DNA from: Ulva prolifera | Taxonomy: Eukaryota; Chlorophyta; Ulvophyceae; Ulvales; Ulvaceae | Assembly: GCA_023078555.1 (NCBI GenBank) | Contig: JALAAN010000010.1 | Coordinates: forward strand, 62,001-126,000 | DNA length: 64,000 nucleotides | Direction: 5' to 3' | Made by a program: the position numbers and the translations under genes | The notes under the pieces: generated by a model | Databases searched by the model: none | Told to the model about the DNA's origin: nothing | Seen by the model: only the letters and a program-made list of their open reading frames with translations | Shown: piece by piece, positions 1 through 14,100 of the stretch | Layout of the letters: every line of letters begins with the position of its first letter | Numbering within the stretch: the stretch's first letter is position 1

Positions 1-3000
1 CAGAAATCCCGCGCCTCACAAAAACATGTTCCCAACCTCACGTTAGGGGCTGAATCTTTGCACATGATGCTCTCTATGTCAAAGGAATGTGGTCTAGAAG
101 TTTGGAGGCAATCAAGTGATAAGTCAGGGCTAGGGCTGCCATCAATGTTGAAATGGCAGCGTGCTCCCATGCCACTCATGCAGAAATCCCGCGCCTCACA
201 AAAACATGTTCACAACATCACGTTAGGGGCTGAATCTTTGCACATGATGCTCTCTATGTCAAAGGAATGTGGTCTAGAAGTTTGGAGGCAATCAAGTGAT
301 AAGTCAGGGCTAGGGCTGCTATCAATGTTGAAATGGCAGCGCGCTCTCCCGCCACTCATGCAGAAATCCCGCGCCTCACAAAAACAGGTTCCCAACCTCA
401 CGTTAGGGGCTGAATCTTTGCACATGATGCTCTCTTTGTCAAAGGAATGTGGTCTAGAAGTTTGGAGGCAATCAAGTGATAAGTCAGGGCAAGGGTTGCT
501 ATCAATGTTGAAAAGGCAGCGCGCTCTCCCGCCCCTCATGCAGAAATCCCGCGCCTCACAAAAACAGGTTCCCAACCTCACGTTAGGGGCTGAATCTTTG
601 CACATGATGCTCTCTATGTCAAAGGAATGTGGTCTAGAAGTTTGGAGGCAATCAAGTGACAAGTCAGGGCAAGGGCTGCTATCAATGTTGAAATGGCAGC
701 GCGCTCTCCCGCCACTCATGCAGAAATCCCGCGCTTCACAAAAACAGGTTCCCAACCTCACGTTAGGGGCTGAATCTTTGCACATGATACTCTCTATGTC
801 ACAGGAATGTGGTCTAGAAGTTTGGAGGCAATCAAGTGATAAGTCAGGGCAAGGGCTCCTATCAATGTTGAAATGGCAGCGCGCTCTCCCGCCACTCATG
901 CAGAAATCTCGCCCTCACAAAAACAGGTTCCCAACCTCACGTTAAGGGCTGAATCTTTGCACATGATGCTATCTATGTCAAATTAATGTGATGTGAGGGT
1001 TTGGAGGCAATCAAGTGATAACTCAGGGCTAGGGCTGCTTTAATTGTTGAAATGGCAGCGTGCTCCCATGCCACTCATGCAGAAATCTCGCACCTCACAA
1101 AAACAGGTTCCCAACCTCACCTTAGGGGCTGAATCTTTGCACATGATGCTCTCTATGTCAAAGGAATGTGGTGTAGAAGTTTGGAGGCAATCAAGTGATA
1201 AGTCAGGGCTAGGGCTGCTATCAATGATGAAATGGCAGCGCGCTCTCCCGCCACTCATGCAGAAATCCCGCGCCTCACAAAAACAGGTTCCCAACCTCAC
1301 GTTAGGGGCTGAATCTTTGCACATGATGCTCTCTTTGTCAAAGGAATGTGGTCTAGAAATTTGGAGGCAATCAAGTGATAAGTCAGGGCTAGGGCTGCTA
1401 TCAATGTTGAAATGGCAGCGTGCTCCCATGCCACTCATGCAAAAATCTCGCGCCTCACAAAAACATGTTCCCAACCTCATTTTTGAGGCTGAATCTTTGC
1501 ACATGATGCTCTCTATGTCACAGGAATGTGGTCTAGAAGTTTGGAGGCAATCAAGTGACAACTCAGGGCAAGGGCTGCTATCAATGTTGAAATGGCAGCG
1601 CGCTCTCCCGCCACACATGCAGAAATCCCGCGCCTCACAAAAACATGTTCCCAACCTCACGTTAGGGGCTGAATCTTTGCACATGATGCTCTCTATGTCA
1701 AAGGAATGTGGTCTAGAAGTTTGGAGGCAATCAAGTGATAAGTCAGGGCTAGGGCTGCCATCAATGTTGAAATGGCAGCGTGCTCCCATGCCACTCATGC
1801 AGAAATCCCGCGCCTCACAAAAACATGTTCACAACATCACGTTAGGGGCTGAATCTTTGCACATGATGCTCTCTATGTCAAAGGAATGTGGTCTAGAAGT
1901 TTGGAGGCAATCAAGTGATAAGTCAGGGCTAGGGCTGCTATCAATGTTGAAATGGCAGCGTGCTCCCATGCCCCTCATGCAGAAATCTCGCCCTCACAAA
2001 AACAGGTTCCCAACCTCACGTTCGGGGCTGAATCTTTGCACATGATGCTCTCTATGTCAAAGGAATGTGGTGTAGAAGTTTGGAGGCAATCAAGTGATAA
2101 GTCAGGGCTAGGGCTGCTATCAATGTTGAAATGGCAGCGTGCTCCCATGCCCCTCATGCAGAAATCCCGCGCCTCACAAAAACATGTTCCCAACCTCACG
2201 TTAGGGGCTGAATCTTTGCACATGATGCTCTCTATGTCAAAGGAATGTGGTGTAGAAGTTTGGAGGCCATCAAGTGACAAGTCAGGGCAAGGGCTGCTAT
2301 CAATGTTGAAATGGCAGCGCGCTCTCCCGCCACTCATGCAGAAATCCCGCGCTTCACAAAAACAGGTTCCCAACCTCACGTTAGGGGCTGAATCTTTGCA
2401 CATGATACTCTCTATGTCACAGGAATGTGGTCTAGAAGTTTGGAGGCAATCAAGTGATAAGTCAGGGCTAGGGCTGCTATCAATGTTGAAAAGGCAGCGT
2501 GCTCTCCCGCCCCTCATGCAGAAATCCCGCGCCTCACAAAAACAGGTTCCCAACCTCACGTTAGGGGCTGAATCTTTGCACATGATACTCTCTATGTCAC
2601 AGGAATGTGGTCTAGAAGTTTGGAGGCAATCAAGTGATAAGTCAGGGCTAGGGCTGCTATCAATGATGAAATGGCAGCGCGCTCTCCCGCCACTCATGCA
2701 GAAATCCCGCGCCTCACAAAAACAGGTTCCCAACCTCACGTTAGGGGCTGAATCTTTGCACATGATGCTCTCTTTGTCAAAGGAATGTGGACTAGAAATT
2801 TGGAGGCAATCAAGTGATAAGTCAGGGCTAGGGCTGCTATCAATGTTGAAATGGCAGCGCGCTCTCCCGCCACTCATGCAGAAATCCCGCGCTTCACAAA
2901 AACAGGTTCCCAACCTCACGTTAGGGGCTGAATCTTTGCACATGATACTCTCTATGTCACAGGAATGTGGTCTAGAAGTTTGGAGGCAATCAAGTGATAA

Positions 3001-3758
3001 GTCAGGGCAAGGGCTCCTATCAATGTTGAAATGGCAGCGCGCTCTCCCGCCACTCATGCAGAAATCTCGCCCTCACAAAAACAGGTTCCCAACCTCACGT
3101 TAAGGGCTGAATCTTTGCACATGATGCTATCTATGTCAAATTAATGTGATGTGAGGGTTTGGAGGCAATCAAGTGATAACTCAGGGCTAGGGCTGCTTTA
3201 AATGTTGAAATGGCAGCGTGCTCCCATGCCACTCATGCAGAAATCTCGCACCTCACAAAAACAGGTTCCCAACCTCACCTTAGGGGCTGAATCTTTGCAC
3301 ATGATGCTCTCTATGTCAAAGGAATGTGGTGTAGAAGTTTGGAGGCAATCAAGTGATAAGTCAGGGCTAGGGCTGCTATCAATGATGAAATGGCAGCGCG
3401 CTCTCCCGCCACTCATGCAGAAATCCCGCGCCTCACAAAAACAGGTTCCCAACCTCACGTTAGGGGCTGAATCTTTGCACATGATGCTCTCTTTGTCAAA
3501 GGAATGTGGTCTAGAAATTTGGAGGCAATCAAGTGATAAGTCAGGGCTAGGGCTGCTATCAATGTTGAAATGGCAGCGTGCTCCCATGCCACTCATGCAA
3601 AAATCTCGCGCCTCACAAAAACATGTTCCCAACCTCATTTTTGAGGCTGAATCTTTGCACATGATGCTCTCTATGTCACAGGAATGTGGTCTAGAAGTTT
3701 GGAGGCAATCAAGTGACAAGTCAGGGCAAGGGCTGCTATCAATGTTGAAATGGCAGCG
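1..3758. repeat. Higher-order duplication, 4,856-bp pair, left copy
   Basis: This stretch matches 4,857-8,614 at a constant offset of 4,856 bp (27 monomers less 4 bases). I noticed only isolated differences: T at 26 against G at the matching place, and CCTCACAAAAAC near 1,815 against CCTCAAAAAAAC near 6,671. Punctuation monomers fall at the same relative places. The match breaks near 3,759, where CGTGCTCCC in this copy faces CGCGCTCTC in the other. Confidence 0.9.
1044..2045. repeat. Eight-copy 1,002-bp module, copy 1
   Basis: A fixed order of monomers that begins just right of a punctuation monomer (or, in three copies, of a hybrid), contains the rare ATTTTTGAG monomer, then CCACACATG, then CACAACATC, and ends at a TCTCGCCCTCAC junction followed by TTCGGGGCTG. 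It forms one uninterrupted 333-codon plus frame, but that is a by-product of the 180-bp period. Copies start at 1044, 5900, 9497, 15249, 43106, 47778, 53169 and 60540. Confidence 0.9.
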
Positions 3759-4856
3759 TGCTCCCATGCCCCTCATGCAGAAATCCCGCGCCTCACAAAA
3801 ACATGTTCCCAACCTCACGTTAGGGGCTGAATCTTTGCACATGATGCTCTCTATGTCAAAGGAATGTGGTGTAGAAGTTTGGAGGCCATCAAGTGACAAG
3901 TCAGGGCAAGGGCTGCTATCAATGTTGAAATGGCAGCGCGCTCTCCCGCCACTCATGCAGAAATCCCGCGCTTCACAAAAACAGGTTCCCAACCTCACGT
4001 TAGGGGCTGAATCTTTGCACATGATACTCTCTATGTCACAGGAATGTGGTCTAGAAGTTTGGAGGCAATCAAGTGATAAGTCAGGGCTAGGGCTGCTATC
4101 AATGTTGAAAAGGCAGCGTGCTCTCCCGCCCCTCATGCAGAAATCCCGCGCCTCACAAAAACAGGTTCCCAACCTCACGTTAGGGGCTGAATCTTTGCAC
4201 ATGATACTCTCTATGTCACAGGAATGTGGTCTAGAAGTTTGGAGGCAATCAAGTGATAAGTCAGGGCTAGGGCTGCTATCAATGTTGAAATGGCAGCGCG
4301 CTCTCCCGCCACTCATGCAGAAATCCCGCGCTTCACAAAAACAGGTTCCCAACCTCACGTTAGGGGCTGAATCTTTGCACATGATACTCTCTATGTCACA
4401 GGAATGTGGTCTAGAAGTTTGGAGGCAATCAAGTGATAAGTCAGGGCAAGGGCTCCTATCAATGTTGAAATGGCAGCGCGCTCTCCCGCCACTCATGCAG
4501 AAATCTCGCCCTCACAAAAACAGGTTCCCAACCTCACGTTAAGGGCTGAATCTTTGCACATGATGCTATCTATGTCAAATTAATGTGATGTGAGGGTTTG
4601 GAGGCAATCAAGTGATAACTCAGGGCTAGGGCTGCTTTAAATGTTGAAATGGCAGCGTGCTCCCATGCCACTCATGCAGAAATCTCGCACCTCACAAAAA
4701 CAGGTTCCCAACCTCACCTTAGGGGCTGAATCTTTGCACATGATGCTCTCTATGTCAAAGGAATGTGGTGTAGAAGTTTGGAGGCAATCAAGTGATAAGT
4801 CAGGGCTAGGGCTGCTATCAATGATGAAATGGCAGCGCGCTCTCCCGCCACTCATG

Positions 4857-7800
4857 CAGAAATCCCGCGCCTCACAAAAACAGGTTCCCAACCTCACGTT
4901 AGGGGCTGAATCTTTGCACATGATGCTCTCTATGTCAAAGGAATGTGGTCTAGAAGTTTGGAGGCAATCAAGTGATAAGTCAGGGCTAGGGCTGCCATCA
5001 ATGTTGAAATGGCAGCGTGCTCCCATGCCACTCATGCAGAAATCCCGCGCCTCACAAAAACATGTTCACAACATCACGTTAGGGGCTGAATCTTTGCACA
5101 TGATGCTCTCTATGTCAAAGGAATGTGGTCTAGAAGTTTGGAGGCAATCAAGTGATAAGTCAGGGCTAGGGCTGCTATCAATGTTGAAATGGCAGCGCGC
5201 TCTCCCGCCACTCATGCAGAAATCCCGCGCCTCACAAAAACAGGTTCCCAACCTCACGTTAGGGGCTGAATCTTTGCACATGATGCTCTCTTTGTCAAAG
5301 GAATGTGGTCTAGAAGTTTGGAGGCAATCAAGTGATAAGTCAGGGCAAGGGTTGCTATCAATGTTGAAAAGGCAGCGCGCTCTCCCGCCCCTCATGCAGA
5401 AATCCCGCGCCTCACAAAAACAGGTTCCCAACCTCACGTTAGGGGCTGAATCTTTGCACATGATGCTCTCTATGTCAAAGGAATGTGGTCTAGAAGTTTG
5501 GAGGCAATCAAGTGACAAGTCAGGGCAAGGGCTGCTATCAATGTTGAAATGGCAGCGCGCTCTCCCGCCACTCATGCAGAAATCCCGCGCTTCACAAAAA
5601 CAGGTTCCCAACCTCACGTTAGGGGCTGAATCTTTGCACATGATACTCTCTATGTCACAGGAATGTGGTCTAGAAGTTTGGAGGCAATCAAGTGATAAGT
5701 CAGGGCAAGGGCTCCTATCAATGTTGAAATGGCAGCGCGCTCTCCCGCCACTCATGCAGAAATCTCGCCCTCACAAAAACAGGTTCCCAACCTCACGTTA
5801 AGGGCTGAATCTTTGCACATGATGCTATCTATGTCAAATTAATGTGATGTGAGGGTTTGGAGGCAATCAAGTGATAACTCAGGGCTAGGGCTGCTTTAAT
5901 TGTTGAAATGGCAGCGTGCTCCCATGCCACTCATGCAGAAATCTCGCACCTCACAAAAACAGGTTCCCAACCTCACCTTAGGGGCTGAATCTTTGCACAT
6001 GATGCTCTCTATGTCAAAGGAATGTGGTGTAGAAGTTTGGAGGCAATCAAGTGATAAGTCAGGGCTAGGGCTGCTATCAATGATGAAATGGCAGCGCGCT
6101 CTCCCGCCACTCATGCAGAAATCCCGCGCCTCACAAAAACAGGTTCCCAACCTCACGTTAGGGGCTGAATCTTTGCACATGATGCTCTCTTTGTCAAAGG
6201 AATGTGGTCTAGAAATTTGGAGGCAATCAAGTGATAAGTCAGGGCTAGGGCTGCTATCAATGTTGAAATGGCAGCGTGCTCCCATGCCACTCATGCAAAA
6301 ATCTCGCGCCTCACAAAAACATGTTCCCAACCTCATTTTTGAGGCTGAATCTTTGCACATGATGCTCTCTATGTCACAGGAATGTGGTCTAGAAGTTTGG
6401 AGGCAATCAAGTGACAACTCAGGGCAAGGGCTGCTATCAATGTTGAAATGGCAGCGCGCTCTCCCGCCACACATGCAGAAATCCCGCGCCTCACAAAAAC
6501 ATGTTCCCAACCTCACGTTAGGGGCTGAATCTTTGCACATGATGCTCTCTATGTCAAAGGAATGTGGTCTAGAAGTTTGGAGGCAATCAAGTGATAAGTC
6601 AGGGCTAGGGCTGCCATCAATGTTGAAATGGCAGCGTGCTCCCATGCCACTCATGCAGAAATCCCGCGCCTCAAAAAAACATGTTCACAACATCACGTTA
6701 GGGGCTGAATCTTTGCACATGATGCTCTCTATGTCAAAGGAATGTGGTCTAGAAGTTTGGAGGCAATCAAGTGATAAGTCAGGGCTAGGGCTGCTATCAA
6801 TGTTGAAATGGCAGCGTGCTCCCATGCCCCTCATGCAGAAATCTCGCCCTCACAAAAACAGGTTCCCAACCTCACGTTCGGGGCTGAATCTTTGCACATG
6901 ATGCTCTCTATGTCAAAGGAATGTGGTGTAGAAGTTTGGAGGCAATCAAGTGATAAGTCAGGGCTAGGGCTGCTATCAATGTTGAAATGGCAGCGTGCTC
7001 CCATGCCCCTCATGCAGAAATCCCGCGCCTCACAAAAACATGTTCCCAACCTCACGTTAGGGGCTGAATCTTTGCACATGATGCTCTCTATGTCAAAGGA
7101 ATGTGGTGTAGAAGTTTGGAGGCCATCAAGTGACAAGTCAGGGCAAGGGCTGCTATCAATGTTGAAATGGCAGCGCGCTCTCCCGCCACTCATGCAGAAA
7201 TCCCGCGCTTCACAAAAACAGGTTCCCAACCTCACGTTAGGGGCTGAATCTTTGCACATGATACTCTCTATGTCACAGGAATGTGGTCTAGAAGTTTGGA
7301 GGCAATCAAGTGATAAGTCAGGGCTAGGGCTGCTATCAATGTTGAAAAGGCAGCGTGCTCTCCCGCCCCTCATGCAGAAATCCCGCGCCTCACAAAAACA
7401 GGTTCCCAACCTCACGTTAGGGGCTGAATCTTTGCACATGATACTCTCTATGTCACAGGAATGTGGTCTAGAAGTTTGGAGGCAATCAAGTGATAAGTCA
7501 GGGCTAGGGCTGCTATCAATGATGAAATGGCAGCGCGCTCTCCCGCCACTCATGCAGAAATCCCGCGCCTCACAAAAACAGGTTCCCAACCTCACGTTAG
7601 GGGCTGAATCTTTGCACATGATGCTCTCTTTGTCAAAGGAATGTGGACTAGAAATTTGGAGGCAATCAAGTGATAAGTCAGGGCTAGGGCTGCTATCAAT
7701 GTTGAAATGGCAGCGCGCTCTCCCGCCACTCATGCAGAAATCCCGCGCTTCACAAAAACAGGTTCCCAACCTCACGTTAGGGGCTGAATCTTTGCACATG

Positions 7801-8614
7801 ATACTCTCTATGTCACAGGAATGTGGTCTAGAAGTTTGGAGGCAATCAAGTGATAAGTCAGGGCAAGGGCTCCTATCAATGTTGAAATGGCAGCGCGCTC
7901 TCCCGCCACTCATGCAGAAATCTCGCCCTCACAAAAACAGGTTCCCAACCTCACGTTAAGGGCTGAATCTTTGCACATGATGCTATCTATGTCAAATTAA
8001 TGTGATGTGAGGGTTTGGAGGCAATCAAGTGATAACTCAGGGCTAGGGCTGCTTTAAATGTTGAAATGGCAGCGTGCTCCCATGCCACTCATGCAGAAAT
8101 CTCGCACCTCACAAAAACAGGTTCCCAACCTCACCTTAGGGGCTGAATCTTTGCACATGATGCTCTCTATGTCAAAGGAATGTGGTGTAGAAGTTTGGAG
8201 GCAATCAAGTGATAAGTCAGGGCTAGGGCTGCTATCAATGATGAAATGGCAGCGCGCTCTCCCGCCACTCATGCAGAAATCCCGCGCCTCACAAAAACAG
8301 GTTCCCAACCTCACGTTAGGGGCTGAATCTTTGCACATGATGCTCTCTTTGTCAAAGGAATGTGGTCTAGAAATTTGGAGGCAATCAAGTGATAAGTCAG
8401 GGCTAGGGCTGCTATCAATGTTGAAATGGCAGCGTGCTCCCATGCCACTCATGCAAAAATCTCGCGCCTCACAAAAACATGTTCCCAACCTCATTTTTGA
8501 GGCTGAATCTTTGCACATGATGCTCTCTATGTCACAGGAATGTGGTCTAGAAGTTTGGAGGCAATCAAGTGACAAGTCAGGGCAAGGGCTGCTATCAATG
8601 TTGAAATGGCAGCG
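4857..8614. repeat. Higher-order duplication, 4,856-bp pair, right copy
   Basis: Near-identical partner of 1-3,758. After 8,614 the two copies carry different monomer strings for several units. They then return to the same terminal monomers and punctuation at 4,560 and 9,416, still 4,856 bp apart. That is the pattern of a block duplication followed by local replacement of monomers of equal total length. Confidence 0.9.
5900..6901. repeat. Eight-copy 1,002-bp module, copy 2
   Basis: Same monomer order as the copy at 1,044. A private CCTCAAAAAAAC change near 6,671 is the only difference I noticed. Confidence 0.9.
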
Positions 8615-9496
8615 CGCTCTCCCGCCACACATGCAGAAATCCCGCGCCTCACAAAAACATGTTCCCAACCTCACGTTAGGGGCTGAATCTTTGCACATGA
8701 TGCTCTCTATGTCAAAGGAATGTGGTCTAGAAGTTTGGAGGCAATCAAGTGATAAGTCAGGGCTAGGGCTGCTATCAATGTTGAAAAGGCAGCGCGCTCT
8801 CCCGCCCCTCATGCAGAAATCCCGCGCCTCACAAAAACAGGTTCCCAACCTCACGTTAGGGGCTGAATCTTTGCACATGATACTCTCTATGTCACAGGAA
8901 TGTGGTCTAGAAGTTTGGAGGCAATCAAGTGATAAGTCAGGGCTAGGGCTGCTATCAATGATGAAATGGCAGCGCGCTCTCCCGCCACTCATGCAGAAAT
9001 CCCGCGCCTCACAAAAACAGGTTCCCAACCTCACGTTAGGGGCTGAATCTTTGCACATGATGCTCTCTTTGTCAAAGGAATGTGGACTAGAAATTTGGAG
9101 GCAATCAAGTGATAAGTCAGGGCTAGGGCTGCTATCAATGTTGAAATGGCAGCGCGCTCTCCCGCCACTCATGCAGAAATCCCGCGCTTCACAAAAACAG
9201 GTTCCCAACCTCACGTTAGGGGCTGAATCTTTGCACATGATACTCTCTATGTCACAGGAATGTGGTCTAGAAGTTTGGAGGCAATCAAGTGATAAGTCAG
9301 GGCAAGGGCTCCTATCAATGTTGAAATGGCAGCGCGCTCTCCCGCCACTCATGCAGAAATCTCGCCCTCACAAAAACAGGTTCCCAACCTCACGTTAAGG
9401 GCTGAATCTTTGCACATGATGCTATCTATGTCAAATTAATGTGATGTGAGGGTTTGGAGGCAATCAAGTGATAACTCAGGGCTAGGGCTGCTTTAA

Positions 9497-10498
9497 ATGT
9501 TGAAATGGCAGCGTGCTCCCATGCCACTCATGCAGAAATCTCGCACCTCACAAAAACAGGTTCCCAACCTCACCTTAGGGGCTGAATCTTTGCACATGAT
9601 GCTCTCTATGTCAAAGGAATGTGGTGTAGAAGTTTGGAGGCAATCAAGTGATAAGTCAGGGCTAGGGCTGCTATCAATGATGAAATGGCAGCGCGCTCTC
9701 CCGCCACTCATGCAGAAATCCCGCGCCTCACAAACACAGGTTCCCAACCTCACGTTAGGGGCTGAATCTTTGCACATGATGCTCTCTTTGTCAAAGGAAT
9801 GTGGTCTAGAAATTTGGAGGCAATCAAGTGATAAGTCAGGGCTAGGGCTGCTATCAATGTTGAAATGGCAGCGTGCTCCCATGCCACTCATGCAAAAATC
9901 TCGCGCCTCACAAAAACATGTTCCCAACCTCATTTTTGAGGCTGAATCTTTGCACATGATGCTCTCTATGTCACAGGAATGTGGTCTAGAAGTTTGGAGG
10001 CAATCAAGTGACAAGTCAGGGCAAGGGCTGCTATCAATGCTGAAATGGCAGCGCGCTCTCCCGCCACACATGCAGAAATCCCGCGCCTCACAAAAACATG
10101 TTCCCAACCTCACGTTAGGGGCTGAATCTTTGCACATGATGCTCTCTATGTCAAAGGAATGTGGTCTAGAAGTTTGGAGGCAATCAAGTGATAAGTCAGG
10201 GCTAGGGCTGCCATCAATGTTGAAATGGCAGCGTGCTCCCATGCCACTCATGCAGAAATCCCGCGCCTCACAAAAACATGTTCACAACATCACGTTAGGG
10301 GCTGAATCTTTGCACATGATGCTCTCTATGTCAAAGGAATGTGGTCTAGAAGTTTGGAGGCAATCAAGTGATAAGTCAGGGCTAGGGCTGCTATCAATGT
10401 TGAAATGGCAGCGTGCTCCCATGCCCCTCATGCAGAAATCTCGCCCTCACAAAAACAGGTTCCCAACCTCACGTTCGGGGCTGAATCTTTGCACATGA
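9497..10498. repeat. Eight-copy 1,002-bp module, copy 3
   Basis: Same monomer order, with private changes CACAAACACAGG near 9,730 and ATGCTGAAATGG near 10,038. Confidence 0.88.
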
Positions 10499-11908
10499 TG
10501 CTCTCTATGTCAAAGGAATGTGGTGTAGAAGTTTGGAGGCAATCAAGTGATAAGTCAGGGCTAGGGCTGCTATCAATGTTGAAATGGCAGCGTGCTCCCA
10601 TGCCCCTCATGCAGAAATCCCGCGCCTCACAAAAACATGTTCCCAACCTCACGTTAGGGGCTGAATCTTTGCACATGATGCTCTCTATGTCAAAGGAATG
10701 TGGTGTAGAAGTTTGGAGGCCATCAAGTGACAAGTCAGGGCAAGGGCTGCTATCAATGTTGAAATGGCAGCGCGCTCTCCCGCCACTCATGCAGAAATCC
10801 CGCGCTTCACAAAAACAGGTTCCCAACCTCACGTTAGGGGCTGAATCTTTGCACATGATACTCTCTATGTCACAGGAATGTGGTCTAGAAGCTTGGAGGC
10901 AATCAAGTGATAAGTCAGGGCTAGGGCTACTATCAATGTTGAAAAGGCAGCGCGCTCTCCCGCCCCTCATGCAGAAATCCCGCGCCTCACAAAAACAGGT
11001 TCCCAACCTCACGTTAGGGGCTGAATCTTTGCACATGATACTCTCTATGTCACAGGAATGTGGTCTAGAAGTTTGGAGGCAATCAAGTGATAAGTCAGGG
11101 CTAGGGCTGCTATCAATGTTGAAAAGGCAGCGCGCTCTCCCGCCCCTCATGCAGAAATCCCGCGCCTCACAAAAACAGGTTCCCAACCTCACCTTAGGGG
11201 CTGAATCTTTGCACATGATGCTCTCTATGTCAAAGGAATGTGGTGTAGAAGTTTGGAGGCAATCAAGTGATAAGTCAGGGCTAGGGCTGCTATCAATGTT
11301 GAAATGGCAGCACGCTCTCCCGCCACTCATGCAGAAATCTCGCCCTCGCAAAAACAGGTTCCCAACCTCACGTTAGGGGCTGAATCTTTGCACATGATGC
11401 TCTCTATGTCAAAGGAATGTGGTGTAGAAGTTTGGAGGCAATCAAGTGATAAGTCAGGGCTAGGGCTGCTATCAATGTTGAAATGGCAGCACGCTCTCCC
11501 GCCACTCATGCAGAAATCTCGCCCTCGCAAAAACAGGTTCCCAACCTCACGGTAGGGGCTGAATCTTTGCACATGATGCTATCTATGTCAAATTAATGTG
11601 ATGTGAGGGTTTGGAGGCAATCAAGTGATAACTCAGGGCTAGGGCTGCTTTAAATGTTGAAATGGCAGCGTGCTCCCATGCCACTCATGCAGAAATCTCG
11701 CACCTCACAAAAACAGGTTCCCAACCTCACCTTAGGGGCTGAATCTTTGCACATGATGCTCTCTATGTCAAAGGAATGTGGTGTAGAAGTTTGGAGGCAA
11801 TCAAGTGATAAGTCAGGGCTAGGGCTGCTATCAATGTTGAAATGGCAGCGCGCTCTCCCGCCACTCATGCAGAAATCCCGCGCCTCACAAAAACAGGTTC
11901 CCAACCTC

Positions 11909-12986
11909 ACGTTAGGGGCTGAATCTTTGCACATGATGCTCTCTTTGTCAAAGGAATGTGGTCTAGAAGTTTGGAGGCAATCAAGTGATAAGTCAGGGCA
12001 AGGGTTGCTATCAATGTTGAAAAGGCAGCGCGCTCTCCCGCCCCTCATGCAGAGATCCCGCGCCTCACAAAAACAGGTTCCCAACCTCACGTTTGGGGCT
12101 GAATCTTTGCACATGATACTCTCTATGTCAAAGGAATGTGGTGTAGAAGTTTGGAGGCAATCAAGTGATAAGTCAGGGCAAGGGCTGCTATCAATGTTGA
12201 AAAGGCAGCGCGCTCTCCCGCCCCTCATGCAGAAATCTCGCCCTCACAAAAACAGGTTCCCAACCTCACGTTAGGGGCTGAATCTTTGCACATGATGCTC
12301 TCTATGTCAAAGGAATGTGGTGTAGAAGTTTGGAGGCAATCAAGTGATAAGTCAGGGCTAGGGCTGCCATCAATGTTGAAATGGCAGCGTGCTCCCATGC
12401 CACTCATGCAGAAATCCCGCGCCTCACAAAAACATGTTCCCAACATCACGTTAGGGGCTGAATCTTTGCACATGATGCTCTCTATGTCAAAGGAATGTGC
12501 TCTAGAAGTTTGGAGGCAATCAAGTGATAAGTCAGGGCTAGGGCTGCTATCAATGTTGAAATGGCAGCGTGCTCCCATGCCCCTCATGCAGAAATCTCGC
12601 CCTCACAAAAACAGGTTCCCAACCTCACGTTCGGGGCTGAATCTTTGCACATGATGCTCTCTATGTCAAAGGAATGTGGTGTAGAAGTTTGGAGGCAATC
12701 AAGTGATAAGTCAGGGCTAGGGCTGCTATCAATGTTGAAATGGCAGCGCGCTCTCCCGCCACTCATGCAGAAATCCCGCGCCTCACAAAAACAGGTTCCC
12801 AACCTCACGTTAGGGGCTGAATCTTTGCACATGATGCTCTCTTTGTCAAAGGAATGTGGTCTAGAAGTTTGGAGGCAATCAAGTGATAAGTCAGGGCAAG
12901 GGTTGCTATCAATGTTGAAAAGGCAGCGCGCTCTCCCGCCCCTCATGCAGAAATCCCGCGCCTCACAAAAACAGGTTCCCAACCTG
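11909..12986. repeat. Tandem higher-order unit of 1,078 bp, copy 1
   Basis: Six monomers less two bases, repeated directly at 12,987. Rare markers occur once per copy: CAGAGATCC (about 12,051 and 13,129), TGTGCTCTAG (about 12,497 and 13,575), and CCTGACG just inside the right part of both copies (about 12,984 and 14,062). Confidence 0.88.
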
Positions 12987-14100
12987 ACGTTAGGGGCTGA
13001 ATCTTTGCACATGATGCTCTCTTTGTCAAAGGAATGTGGTCTAGAAGTTTGGAGGCAATCAAGTGATAAGTCAGGGCAAGGGTTGCTATCAATGTTGAAA
13101 AGGCAGCGCGCTCTCCCGCCCCTCATGCAGAGATCCCGCGCCTCACAAAAACAGGTTCCCAACCTCACGTTTGGGGCTGAATCTTTGCACATGATACTCT
13201 CTATGTCAAAGGAATGTGGTGTAGAAGTTTGGAGGCAATCAAGTGATAAGTCAGGGCAAGGGCTGCTATCAATGTTGAAAAGGCAGCGCGCTCTCCCGCC
13301 CCTCATGCAGAAATCTCGCCCTCACAAAAACAGGTTCCCAACCTCACGTTAGGGGCTGAATCTTTGCACATGATGCTCTCTATGTCAAAGGAATGTGGTG
13401 TAGAAGTTTGGAGGCAATCAAGTGATAAGTCAGGGCTAGGGCTGCCATCAATGTTGAAATGGCAGCGTGCTCCCATGCCACTCATGCAGAAATCCCGCGC
13501 CTCACAAAAACATGTTCCCAACATCACGTTAGGGGCTGAATCTTTGCACATGATGCTCTCTATGTCAAAGGAATGTGCTCTAGAAGTTTGGAGGCAATCA
13601 AGTGATAAGTCAGGGCTAGGGCTGCTATCAATGTTGAAATGGCAGCGTGCTCCCATGCCCCTCATGCAGAAATCTCGCCCTCACAAAAACAGGTTCCCAA
13701 CCTCACGTTCGGGGCTGAATCTTTGCACATGATGCTCTCTATGTCAAAGGAATGTGGTGTAGAAGTTTGGAGGCAATCAAGTGATAAGTCAGGGCTAGGG
13801 CTGCTATCAATGTTGAAATGGCAGCGCGCTCTCCCGCCACTCATGCAGAAATCCCGCGCCTCACAAAAACAGGTTCCCAACCTCACGTTAGGGGCTGAAT
13901 CTTTGCACATGATGCTCTCTTTGTCAAAGGAATGTGGTCTAGAAGTTTGGAGGCAATCAAGTGATAAGTCAGGGCAAGGGTTGCTATCAATGTTGAAAAG
14001 GCAGCGCGCTCTCCCGCCCCTCATGCAGAAATCCCGCGCCTCACAAAAACAGGTTCCCAACCTGACGTTAGGGGCTGAATCTTTGCACATGATGCTCTCT
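12987..14100. repeat. Tandem higher-order unit of 1,078 bp, copy 2
   Basis: Direct repeat of the preceding unit. The match runs slightly beyond one period and stops near 14,100, where ATGTCAAAGG replaces TTGTCAAAGG. Shared rare variants imply a recent unequal exchange or slippage across six monomers. Confidence 0.88.
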
